From HyVt-337 sp964428895 (GTDB lineage: Bacteria > Planctomycetota > Phycisphaerae > SM23-33), in contig CAYRZU010000001.1 in NCBI GenBank assembly GCA_964428895.1, forward strand, positions 55,122-119,121: a stretch of DNA of 64,000 nt, written 5' to 3'. The notes under the pieces are model-generated. The model was given only the letters and a program-made list of their open reading frames with translations. It searched no databases and had not been told where the DNA came from. The translations under genes were made by a program, and so were the position numbers. Positions 15,745 to 22,961 of the stretch are shown in pieces (position 1 is the first letter of the stretch; every line of letters begins with the position of its first letter).

Positions 15745-17638
15745 ATCGTGGGTCCAATCTCTGCATGGTGTAGGTCTGCTTGATGCATCGGGTCTGTAGC
15801 CCGCCAAGCCCTCGCTCCGGATCATAGTTCAGACCTTGCTGGCTGTTCCATATCTCCCAACCCGCTTTGATGAAATCTCCCTCCTTGAGGGCATCCCCAA
15901 ACTTCACGTACCGACCCAGACCGGTTCGTCCAGTCTGATAATGGAGTTCGATGATAAGCTCCTTTGCCTGGCCGGGGAGCTGATTCCATGTCTTTGGGTC
16001 CATCCAAGGGCTTCCATCCGGTCGCCGGGCGGCGAGGACTTCTTCTTCGGCGTCCTTGATGAACTGCCGTTGGATTCTGGTGGCCTCGTCCTTATCGATC
16101 GTATTGACGTAATTGCCGTTCGCGTCCTTCGTCATCCATTTGGCGATCTTCTCCCGGGCCTCCTTCTCACGTATCCCAAGAGCCTTTACCATTGTGGCAA
16201 CGAGAGAGTCCCTATTCTTCACGGACAGGTCGATCCCGCCGCCAATCGAGGGAGTACCGTCGCTTTCGTCAACGACGTCTGTCCATCCTTCATCTCCCTT
16301 GTCTCCCTTCTGGCCGTGCAACTGCTTGTAGACGACATCGTAGTCGGGGTCACGATTGTAGTCACCTTCGCCAAGTCTGAACTTCGGCAAGTGAGCAGGG
16401 GGCTCTGAGGGTCGAATGACGCCGCTATCGTCGTATCCTGAAGGGCTCTGCCCAGGCGCCGGGTACTTCGTCTGACCTGGCCGACTACGTTTGCCCAAGT
16501 TGCGCTTCCAGTCCAGTGGTCGGGTCGGAGGCATGATACGGTCTAGCTGCGGTCGTTCCTTAGGCTTCTCCTCATCCTCTCCAGCCATGATCTGCGGGCC
16601 TGCCGCATATTTCTCAAATTGCTCCGCCGTCATGAGCCCTTCCAGGGCCTTAAGGGAGTCGGCCATGGCGGCGTGGTTGTTGGTCGACAGGGCCGTCACG
16701 AGCGAGTCGTTGGCGATGATGTGCTTGACGCCGACGTCAACGGCCAGGTGGACAATGGCGTCGCGGGTCCTGGCGTCTAGTTGGCCCCAGTTGGGGATCG
16801 CCTCGGCCAGGGCTCCCTCGGCCTTTCGTCGTTCGCCGAGAGGGTATTGCTTCTGATAGTCGGTCAATGGTTCCGGTGCATTTGGGTCGTCGGCCCAAGC
16901 AGGTCGGACCTCGCGGATGTTATCGGTGTCGGGGTCGGAGGGGCCAAAGGAGGGAGGGAGGACCTCGCGGATGTCGTGGAGGTCATCCGGTTCGGCCTCG
17001 ATGGGCTCCACGGCTATTGCGTCCGGGTCGATTCGGATGTCATCGTCTGGGGCAGGGGAGGGCTCGGCCACCGTGGGCTCTTCGGCGTCCGACTCATCGA
17101 CCGGTTCGTCGGAGAAGTCCGGAAGGACGCCCTTGCCGGGATAGACGCCGTCGGCCGCGAGCGTATCACCGAGGTGGGCGAGTTGACGCGATCCGTTGCT
17201 GGACTCATCGGGCACGTGGCGGCCAATGGGGCGAATCTTCTGCTGCCATGGCGTGTCGTCACGATTGATGGCAATTGTCGCGTCTGGTTGTTGCTCAGAT
17301 GGCAGGAGACCTTTGAGGATCTTCCAGTCGTTGCCGGTGAGCTTGGCGGCGTCGGCGTCTGTCAGTGCGCCGCCGGTGAGTTGGTCGCCGATACGCCGAA
17401 AATCGTCGATGCTGTGGATTTGGTCGCCTGGCTTGGCCGAGCCATCGTCGGTGACCACACCCGGGCCGAGAGCCCGTCGCCAGTCGTCGAGGTTGCGAAG
17501 ACCGGCAGGGCTGGGGAGTTGCGAAGGGGAGTTCTCGGCCTCAGCAGACTTTTCGGCCTGCCTTGCGACGGGGTCCAAGCCCAACCGCTTGAGCGTGTCC
17601 GCGTGGCGTTGGCTGCGGGCGTTGTCTTTGAACTGCAT
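15704..17638 (-). CDS. large protein with phage-lysozyme-like (GH24/pesticin-like) domains
   Basis: 644 residues, started at ATG 17638 behind AGGAG seven bases upstream. No signal peptide. Residues 1-250 are acidic, proline-rich and low-complexity, with a repeated IREV element. Residues about 255-340 resemble the C-terminal half of T4-type lysozymes (PNWGQLDARTRDAIVHLAVD VG). Residues about 430-625 resemble a whole GH24/pesticin-like muramidase: ESDGTPSIGGGIDLS near 458-472 matches the E...T-I-G-x-G-x-D-L catalytic segment and LPGQAKELIIELHYQTGR the second-half helix. It would cleave peptidoglycan if active. The overlapping WG-repeat lipoprotein follows. No phage structural genes are nearby. 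Base composition is lower in GC than neighbouring genes. Confidence 0.6.
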   Translation of the reverse strand: MQFKDNARSQRHADTLKRLGLDPVARQAEKSAEAENSPSQLPSPAGLRNLDDWRRALGPGVVTDDGSAKPGDQIHSIDDFRRIGDQLTGGALTDADAAKLTGNDWKILKGLLPSEQQPDATIAINRDDTPWQQKIRPIGRHVPDESSNGSRQLAHLGDTLAADGVYPGKGVLPDFSDEPVDESDAEEPTVAEPSPAPDDDIRIDPDAIAVEPIEAEPDDLHDIREVLPPSFGPSDPDTDNIREVRPAWADDPNAPEPLTDYQKQYPLGERRKAEGALAEAIPNWGQLDARTRDAIVHLAVDVGVKHIIANDSLVTALSTNNHAAMADSLKALEGLMTAEQFEKYAAGPQIMAGEDEEKPKERPQLDRIMPPTRPLDWKRNLGKRSRPGQTKYPAPGQSPSGYDDSGVIRPSEPPAHLPKFRLGEGDYNRDPDYDVVYKQLHGQKGDKGDEGWTDVVDESDGTPSIGGGIDLSVKNRDSLVATMVKALGIREKEAREKIAKWMTKDANGNYVNTIDKDEATRIQRQFIKDAEEEVLAARRPDGSPWMDPKTWNQLPGQAKELIIELHYQTGRTGLGRYVKFGDALKEGDFIKAGWEIWNSQQGLNYDPERGLGGLQTRCIKQTYTMQRLDPRYGETATTMERDNQ

Positions 17639-17670
17639 GGTCGTGCTCCTGTCGTTAGAGAAAGACTGAC

Positions 17671-17693
17671 ATGGGCGCACACGCGGCGCCCAT
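17671..17693 (-). promoter_or_regulatory. perfect hairpin in the leader of the lysozyme-like gene
   Basis: ATGGGCGC (17671-17678) and GCGCCCAT (17686-17693) form an eight-base-pair stem with a seven-base loop, 32 bases before the start codon at 17638. Flanking AGAAAGA and TCTTTCT segments could extend it. It may be an attenuator or a protein-binding dyad. Confidence 0.35.
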
Positions 17694-17726
17694 CTCTTTC
17701 TAGCAACAGCCACCTCGCAGCGGGAA

Positions 17727-17738
17727 TGTAAGCTTACA
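17727..17738. promoter_or_regulatory. 12-bp perfect palindrome, candidate operator
   Basis: TGTAAGCTTACA is a perfect palindrome 89 bases upstream of the lysozyme-like gene start, in otherwise non-coding DNA. Size and position fit a dimeric repressor or activator site. Confidence 0.35.
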
Positions 17739-17979
17739 CAGCCGTCAGCCATGTTCAGACCGTTCTCCCAGCGACCCCAGACCCTACGTGAACATTATCG
17801 TACCAAACAAATTCCGACCATCAATCATAATCCGGAACGGACAAGCGATAGGGCGGTGGCGTTCTTGGGGCAGGAACGTCCGATAACCGTTGGCAGTAGT
17901 GGCAATCGCGGGTACCTTGTGATGGTTCGCGGCTGCCGAGTCGCTCCGGCGGGGGCGCCCCGGGGAAGGTCCTCCGGCG
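17739..17979. other. non-coding divergent spacer
   Basis: Between the palindrome and the HEAT-gene promoter no credible gene was seen. The short frames here have no ribosome binding site or family resemblance. The DNA is slightly AT-richer (stretches such as ATTATCGTACC) than the coding regions. Confidence 0.4.
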
Positions 17980-18007
17980 TTGACAGCCCAAGTGGGCGGT
18001 CTATAAT
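17980..18007 (+). promoter_or_regulatory. consensus promoter of the HEAT/receiver-like gene
   Basis: A perfect TTGACA (17980-17985) and a perfect TATAAT (18002-18007), separated by 16 bp. Transcription would start near 18014, leaving a 110-base leader. Confidence 0.8.
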
Positions 18008-18030
18008 CACTTCCGGCTAAAGCTTTCGGG

Positions 18031-18065
18031 CCTCGGTAGGCCGATACTATTGTGTCGGCCCGAGG
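18031..18065 (+). promoter_or_regulatory. hairpin in the 5' leader of the HEAT gene
   Basis: CCTCG and GGCCGA (18031-18035, 18039-18044) pair with TCGGCC and CGAGG (18055-18060, 18061-18065), giving an 11-bp stem with a three-base bulge and a ten-base loop, just after the predicted transcription start. Confidence 0.4.
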
Positions 18066-18122
18066 TCTAAGCGGCCGAACTACAAGCGATTGCACCGGCC
18101 CACAGGGAAGGCAGGATACACC

Positions 18123-20291
18123 ATGGCCAAGCACCGACGGATCTATGTTCTAGTGGGGATGGTTCTAGCGACAGGCGTTCTGGTCGGCTCGTTCTCGCGA
18201 GCCCAGGACTCGCCCGGCGATAAGGCCCTCGGCGATTTGTGGGAGGACTTCGTCCATTACGTTCGCATCGCTCGGCCTGAGATGGCCCGCAGTTTCGGCC
18301 AGGCCATTATCGACCGAAACGTCCCGGCCAAAGACGTCTACGTGCTGTCGACGAAGACATCGAACCTGCAGGCGTTGCTGGCCCGGGCCGAAGGGATGGA
18401 AGGCCTGCCCGAGGTCGTCGGCGGTATCCGAACGTTGCTGGAAGAGGGCTACGTGCAGATGCGGTCCGACCCGAACGAGATTGCCAACTCCATCGCCATG
18501 CTCACCCAAGGTGCGCGGGCATACTCGGTGGGCTCGGCGCGGTTGGTCGAGAGCGGCGAGTTCGCCATGCCGCAACTGGTCCAGAAGCTGGTCGAAACCG
18601 AATGCGCCGGAGAACTGTCCGAACGCATCCTGAACGTTCTTCCGCGAGTGGGCAAAGAGGCCGTCCGACCCCTGTCGGTGGTGCTGCAGACCGATGACGC
18701 CAAATTGCAGCAGGCGTTGGCGTCGGTCCTGGGCGAAATCGGTTACGCCCACGCCGTGCCGCGTCTGCGCGAATTGTACCAGCGGGAAGACATCCTGCCG
18801 GCCACCAAGGCCATTGTCGAGCGGGCGCTGGTGGCCTGCGGCGGTCAAGGCGCTCTGGAGCAACCCCTGTCGGCGTTGTGTTTCGAGTCGGCCGAAGCCT
18901 ACTACGACCGGAACGATTCCGTTCGCGCCGACGCCCGATACCCGGTGGCCAACGTATGGTACTGGGAACCAGCACTGGGGCTGACCTTCAAGGTCGTTCC
19001 CCGACCGATCTTCTGTGACGTCTATGCCATGCGCATGAGCCGCCTGGCGCTGGCGCACGATCCGACCTTCAGGCCGGCCGTGTCGCTGTGGTTGGCCGCC
19101 AATATCCGCAAAGAGGCGGACCTGCCGGCCGGCAAGACCGATCCTCTCCGCGGCGAGACTCAGCCGGCGGCGGCGTTCTACGTTCGCGCGGCCGGGGCGG
19201 GCTATGCCCAGGAAGCCCTGGCGCGGGCCTTGGGCGACACCGACCCCCGGGTGGCTGTCGAGGTCATCAAGGCGCTGGCGGATACAGCCGGCGCCAAGAG
19301 CCTGGTCAGCCCGATCGAGGGCGGCGCGCAGCCGTTGGTGGAGGCACTGACGTATCCGGATCGCCGGGTGCGGTTCCTGGCCGCGGTTTCGCTAGCCAAC
19401 GCGCTGCCGGATGAGGTCTTCGTGGGCTCGCCGCTGGTACTGAGTGTCCTGAACGAAGCGCTGCGCCAGCGGGGCCAGCGAACGGCCTTGCTGATTGTCT
19501 CCGACGAGTCCAAGCGTAATCTCCTGAAGGACGGCCTGCGCACCAAGGGCTACGAAGTAATGGAGCAGACCGACATCAACCACGCCGTGGCCGAGGTCGT
19601 GAAAATCGGCGGCGTGGACGTGATCGTGCTGAGTGAATCTCCGGCGCCGCTTCAGGTGATTAGCGCCTTCCGCCAAGAGCCCGCCATGGGCATTACGCCC
19701 GTGGTTATCGCCTCGGCGGGTTCCGAACAAATCAAGACCTTCGCCGCCTCCGACGGGCGGACGATTGTGATGGGGCCGACCATCGATACCGAGTCGCTGG
19801 ACGCGGCCCTGACCGCGGCCACGCTGCTGGCCGGGGCGACCCTCGACGAGACCGAGGTTACCGCCTGGGCCGTTCGTGCCGCTCTGGCCGTTCGTCGGCT
19901 GGGTCTGACCGGCAACGAGACCTTCAATCTGGAGCGATCGCGGGAGTCGTTGGCCGGGTCGCTGATGGGTGGGGCCGCCGAAGTACAGGTCGCCTCCGCC
20001 GAGGCGCTGGCCACGTTGATCTCGGCCGAAGCCCAGCGAGCGATCGTGGCCCTGCCGGCCGACGTTGCCGCTGCCGACGGGGTCCGGATTCCGGCCCTGA
20101 AGGCGTTGGCGGCGTCGATCCGCCAGCGGGGCAACCACCTGACCGATGCCGACGCCGACGTGATTCTTGGAATCGTCTCCGGTGACGGGTCCCAACCGCT
20201 GCGGGAGGCCGCTGCTCGAGTGCTGGGCGCGATGGACCTGTCCAGTCAGCAGATTCAACCCCTGATCGTCGCCACCGAAGGCAACGACTAG
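18123..20291 (+). CDS. HEAT-repeat protein with a degenerate response-regulator receiver domain
   Basis: 722 residues with a signal peptide (RIYVLVGMVLATGVLVG, then SFSRAQ). HEAT-like helical pairs run through about 100-450 (LQQALASVLGEIGYAHAVPR, YAQEALARALGDTDPRVAVE, RVRFLAAVSLANAL). Residues 453-575 fold-match a CheY-type receiver: TALLIVSDESKRNLLKDGLR and VDVIVLSESPAPLQVI, with ITPVVIASAG as the fourth strand. The phospho-acceptor aspartate is replaced by serine (S504), one of the acidic pair is serine (S460), and the usual lysine is absent (VMGP), so it cannot be phosphorylated normally. HEAT-like helices resume to the end. ATG 18123 follows AGG at seven bases. Predicted extracytoplasmic scaffold. 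Confidence 0.7.
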   Translation: MAKHRRIYVLVGMVLATGVLVGSFSRAQDSPGDKALGDLWEDFVHYVRIARPEMARSFGQAIIDRNVPAKDVYVLSTKTSNLQALLARAEGMEGLPEVVGGIRTLLEEGYVQMRSDPNEIANSIAMLTQGARAYSVGSARLVESGEFAMPQLVQKLVETECAGELSERILNVLPRVGKEAVRPLSVVLQTDDAKLQQALASVLGEIGYAHAVPRLRELYQREDILPATKAIVERALVACGGQGALEQPLSALCFESAEAYYDRNDSVRADARYPVANVWYWEPALGLTFKVVPRPIFCDVYAMRMSRLALAHDPTFRPAVSLWLAANIRKEADLPAGKTDPLRGETQPAAAFYVRAAGAGYAQEALARALGDTDPRVAVEVIKALADTAGAKSLVSPIEGGAQPLVEALTYPDRRVRFLAAVSLANALPDEVFVGSPLVLSVLNEALRQRGQRTALLIVSDESKRNLLKDGLRTKGYEVMEQTDINHAVAEVVKIGGVDVIVLSESPAPLQVISAFRQEPAMGITPVVIASAGSEQIKTFAASDGRTIVMGPTIDTESLDAALTAATLLAGATLDETEVTAWAVRAALAVRRLGLTGNETFNLERSRESLAGSLMGGAAEVQVASAEALATLISAEAQRAIVALPADVAAADGVRIPALKALAASIRQRGNHLTDADADVILGIVSGDGSQPLREAAARVLGAMDLSSQQIQPLIVATEGND

Positions 20292-20310
20292 GCCCAGCAA
20301 GTGCAACTGT

Positions 20311-20352
20311 GAACGGCCGCCGGCGCCCCGCGCCGACGGTCGTTCTTGCTTT
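20311..20352 (+). terminator. terminator hairpin after the HEAT gene
   Basis: A 16-bp imperfect stem, GAACGGCCGCCGGCGC (20311-20326) with GCGCCGACGGTCGTTC (20330-20345), loop CCC, followed by TTGCTTT. The T tract is weak, but the stem is very stable. Confidence 0.5.
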
Positions 20353-20457
20353 ACGCATAAGGGGAGTTTTTGACCTTTTGGTTAGCGTGGCCCGCGGGTG
20401 AATCCTAACCTCCCAAAAGGTGATACCCAAGGCGCCTTGCGCCAGAGGCTGGAGACC

Positions 20458-21315
20458 ATGTCACAACACAACGTGCGACGAATCCCCGGGTTAGTCATGA
20501 TTCTTGTCTCAAGCGGTTCGTTGGTCCTGCTGATGATGTTCGGTGGCTGGGCGTTGGTCTTGTCCGGCCAGGCGCTGCAGGCCCTGGGCGGGGGGTTGAT
20601 CGCGGGCCTAGCTATCGCCTGGGCCGTCTGGCGAGTCCACCGGGCTCTGACACGTTCTCACGGTGAGTACTGTGCGTTGCACGACGCGTCACGCCGGTCC
20701 GAGGAGCATTGCGTCCAGGTGCTTCGGAGAATTGTCCACTTCGTCGAAGACAGCGACCGCTACTGGTCCGGACACAGCAACAATGTAGGCCGATTGGCCG
20801 AGCAGATCGCCCGCACGTTGGGGCTGAAGGATCCGCAATGCGAGTTGCTGAACATGGCGGGTCAATTGCACGACATCGGCATGCTGGGGATTCCCGACGC
20901 CGCCAACGCCGGTAAGTTCGGGTGCGACCAGTTCCGGCAGATGACCCGCCACAGCGAGATATCGTACGAAATGCTGGAGCCTTTGGAATCGTTGCAGCCG
21001 ATCCTATTGGCCGTTCGGCACCATCACGAACGAATGAATGGTACGGGGTACCCGGATGGCCTGGCCGGCGAGGATATCCCGCTGGAGGCCCGAATCTTGG
21101 CTGTGGCCGACGCCTATGACGCCATGACCCACGACCGCCCATATCGGGGCGCCATGACCGACCAGCAGGCGATGAATGAACTGAAGAGATGTTCGCCGGG
21201 CGGCTATGATCCCAGGTGTGTGGGCGCGCTAGCGCAGATTCTCCACATGGAAGTGGCGGAGATGACCTCAGATTGCGATCAAGAGCTCGGGCGCTCGACG
21301 ATAGCGACAGGATAG
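20458..21315 (+). CDS. membrane-anchored HD-GYP domain cyclic-di-GMP phosphodiesterase
   Basis: 285 residues. Two N-terminal membrane helices (LVMILVSSGSLVLLMMFGGW and LGGGLIAGLAIAWAVW) precede a cytoplasmic HD-GYP domain. Its signature is complete: HD at 138-139 in GQLHDIGMLGIPD, HSEISYEML, HHHERMNGTGYPDG with HHE at 189-191 and GYP at 197-199, and ARILAVADAYDAMTHDRPYR. The family degrades cyclic di-GMP using a bi- or trinuclear metal centre. ATG 20458 follows GGAG; a GTG at 20398 in the same frame lacks a ribosome binding site. It lies convergent to csrA, another post-transcriptional lifestyle regulator. Confidence 0.85.
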   Translation: MSQHNVRRIPGLVMILVSSGSLVLLMMFGGWALVLSGQALQALGGGLIAGLAIAWAVWRVHRALTRSHGEYCALHDASRRSEEHCVQVLRRIVHFVEDSDRYWSGHSNNVGRLAEQIARTLGLKDPQCELLNMAGQLHDIGMLGIPDAANAGKFGCDQFRQMTRHSEISYEMLEPLESLQPILLAVRHHHERMNGTGYPDGLAGEDIPLEARILAVADAYDAMTHDRPYRGAMTDQQAMNELKRCSPGGYDPRCVGALAQILHMEVAEMTSDCDQELGRSTIATG

Positions 21316-21341
21316 TCTGCTGTCGGGGGGGTTACTCCCCC
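21305..21341. terminator. two short hairpins between HD-GYP and csrA genes
   Basis: CGACAG/CTGTCG (21305-21310, 21320-21325) and a G-run/C-run pair (GGGGG TTACT CCCCC) overlap the two converging stop codons. They could end transcription from both sides. There is no long T tract. Confidence 0.35.
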
Positions 21342-21619
21342 TGAGAATTGCCGGAGTGCCGCTTGGCTTGATCCTTGGGGGGGTGGGTGTTCTCGCCTTT
21401 GCGATTGGCCAGTGATTCAACCTTGCCCGGGCCACACGCGCGTTGACCGGAGTCGGCCTCTCGTTTGATGGCCTCGTAGATCTCTTTGCGGTGGACCGAG
21501 ATATGCGGGGGAGCGGTGATGCCCAGGCGTACTTTGTCCCCACGGACATCGACGATGGTGATGACGATGTCATCGCCGATAATAATCGATTCATCTCGCT
21601 GCCTGGACAGCACTAACAT
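21332..21619 (-). CDS. csrA: carbon storage regulator CsrA with a C-terminal extension
   Basis: 95 residues. The first 55 are a typical CsrA: MLVLSRQRDESIIIGDDIVI, then DVRGDKVRLGITAP and ISVHRKEIYEAIKRE, including the RNA-binding arginine of VHRKEIY. It binds GGA motifs in mRNA leaders and represses or stabilises messages. CsrA is normally about 60-75 residues; here some 35 extra residues (rich in K, G, H and N) follow the last helix. A strong AAGGAG lies six bases before ATG. It is divergent from mtnA. Confidence 0.92.
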   Translation of the reverse strand: MLVLSRQRDESIIIGDDIVITIVDVRGDKVRLGITAPPHISVHRKEIYEAIKREADSGQRACGPGKVESLANRKGENTHPPKDQAKRHSGNSQGE

Positions 21620-21686
21620 CGGCGGCTCCTTGCCTTTGCCAGGCGTGGGCGGACGTGATAACTCATCTTTAGCGCGGCACCCCAGA

Positions 21687-21716
21687 TTGAACGGTAACCT
21701 GGCTCACCTATATATC
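21687..21716 (+). promoter_or_regulatory. promoter of mtnA
   Basis: TTGAAC (21687-21692) and an AT-rich TATATATC (21709-21716) at a 16- or 18-bp spacing. Transcription would begin near 21722, about 88 bases before ATG 21810. Confidence 0.5.
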
Positions 21717-21809
21717 GACACTTGGACAGCATTTAGTGAATTTTCTTCCGAGCGATCTGTCGGCAACGATCCTTGCAGCAAATCGGCTCCAGCGGTATCG
21801 TTTCCGGCC

Positions 21810-22892
21810 ATGGAAACTGCCCATAACTCCGGTTCGTCCGTGCAGCCACCCGTCGACGTGGTCCAGTGGATCGGCGACGCCAAACGCGGCCACTTGCGTC
21901 TTCTAGATCAACGCCTCCTGCCGACGGAGACCGCGTTCCTGGACTGTCGTGATACCCAGGCGGTTTGGGACGCCATTCGGGTGCTGTCCGTTCGCGGCGC
22001 GCCGGCCATTGGGGTGGCCGCCGGGTACGGTATGGTGATTGCCGCGCAATTCATCCCCGATGGGCTGGACTTTGTCACCGGGGTCGAGGCCGCGGCCGAA
22101 TACTTGGAGAGTTCGCGCCCCACGGCTGTGAATCTGTCCTGGGCCGCCCGGCGAGTTTTCGAACGCGTCCGCCGTGAACCCTCCGGCCAATATGACGCCA
22201 CCCGTGAAGCCATGCTCGACGAGGCCAAGGCCATTCACGCCGAGGACACCGCCATGTGTCTGGCCATCGGGGAATATGCGGCGCCGCTGGTCGAGAAATG
22301 CTCGGGCGTGCTGACCCACTGTAACGCCGGCGCCCTGGCTACGGCGGGCGTGGGCACGGCGACCGCCGGCATGTACGTGGCCGCCGCCCGCGGCCACGCG
22401 GTGACGGTCTACTGTGACGAAACGCGTCCGCTGCTGCAAGGCAGCCGACTGACCGCGTGGGAGCTGATGCAGGCGGGCATCGAGGCCGTCGTGATTACCG
22501 ACAATATGGCCGCTCAGGTCCTTCGGGAGGGCCGCGTGCAGATGGTTATCACCGGGGCCGACCGCATCGCCGCCAACGGCGACGCCGCCAACAAGATCGG
22601 CACCTATGGCCTGGCGATTCTTGCCCGCCGTCACAAGGTACCGTTCTATGTGGCCGCCCCCTATAGCACGTTCGACATGTCGCTGGCCAGCGGGGACGAT
22701 ATCCCCATCGAACTGCGCGGGTCTGAAGAGATCACCCACGGATTCGGCCGCCAGACAGCCCCTGACAACGTCAAGACCTACTCGCCCGCCTTTGACGTAA
22801 CCCCGGCGGACCTGATCGCCGGAATCGTCACCGATCGGGGAATCATCAGCCCGGTCACGAAGGAGAACGTCGCCGCGATGATCGGCGAGTAG
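21810..22892 (+). CDS. mtnA: S-methyl-5-thioribose-1-phosphate isomerase
   Basis: 360 residues. The MtnA/eIF2B-alpha fold is clear: VLSVRGAPAIGVAAGYG in the first part, LTHCNAGALATAGVGTATA with the catalytic-site cysteine, and GADRIAANGDAANKIGTYG. MtnA isomerises methylthioribose-1-phosphate to the ribulose form in methionine salvage. No other salvage gene is next to it. ATG 21810 is the only start giving the normal length (about 350-370); the frame is open upstream to 21486 but that part would be unrelated. No clear ribosome binding site precedes it. It converges on the vWA lipoprotein gene. Confidence 0.93.
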   Translation: METAHNSGSSVQPPVDVVQWIGDAKRGHLRLLDQRLLPTETAFLDCRDTQAVWDAIRVLSVRGAPAIGVAAGYGMVIAAQFIPDGLDFVTGVEAAAEYLESSRPTAVNLSWAARRVFERVRREPSGQYDATREAMLDEAKAIHAEDTAMCLAIGEYAAPLVEKCSGVLTHCNAGALATAGVGTATAGMYVAAARGHAVTVYCDETRPLLQGSRLTAWELMQAGIEAVVITDNMAAQVLREGRVQMVITGADRIAANGDAANKIGTYGLAILARRHKVPFYVAAPYSTFDMSLASGDDIPIELRGSEEITHGFGRQTAPDNVKTYSPAFDVTPADLIAGIVTDRGIISPVTKENVAAMIGE

Positions 22893-22912
22893 GCGACAGA
22901 GGAATCCCCCCG

Positions 22913-22946
22913 GAGGCCCGCCCGCCGCCACGAGCGGACGGGCCTC
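22913..22946. terminator. bidirectional terminator hairpin between mtnA and the vWA gene
   Basis: GAGGCCCGCCCGC (22913-22925) pairs with GCGGACGGGCCTC (22934-22946) at 12 of 13 positions around an eight-base loop, exactly between two converging genes. Confidence 0.6.
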
Positions 22947-22961
22947 ATGGGTCCCGCCCCG

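Noticed and set aside
15704..17638. Prophage remnant suggested by the lysozyme-like domain
   Set aside because: No integrase, terminase, capsid or tail gene and no attachment-site-like repeat was seen.
21486..21809. Upstream extension of the mtnA frame
   Set aside because: It overlaps the csrA gene in antisense and would add more than 100 residues not found in MtnA.
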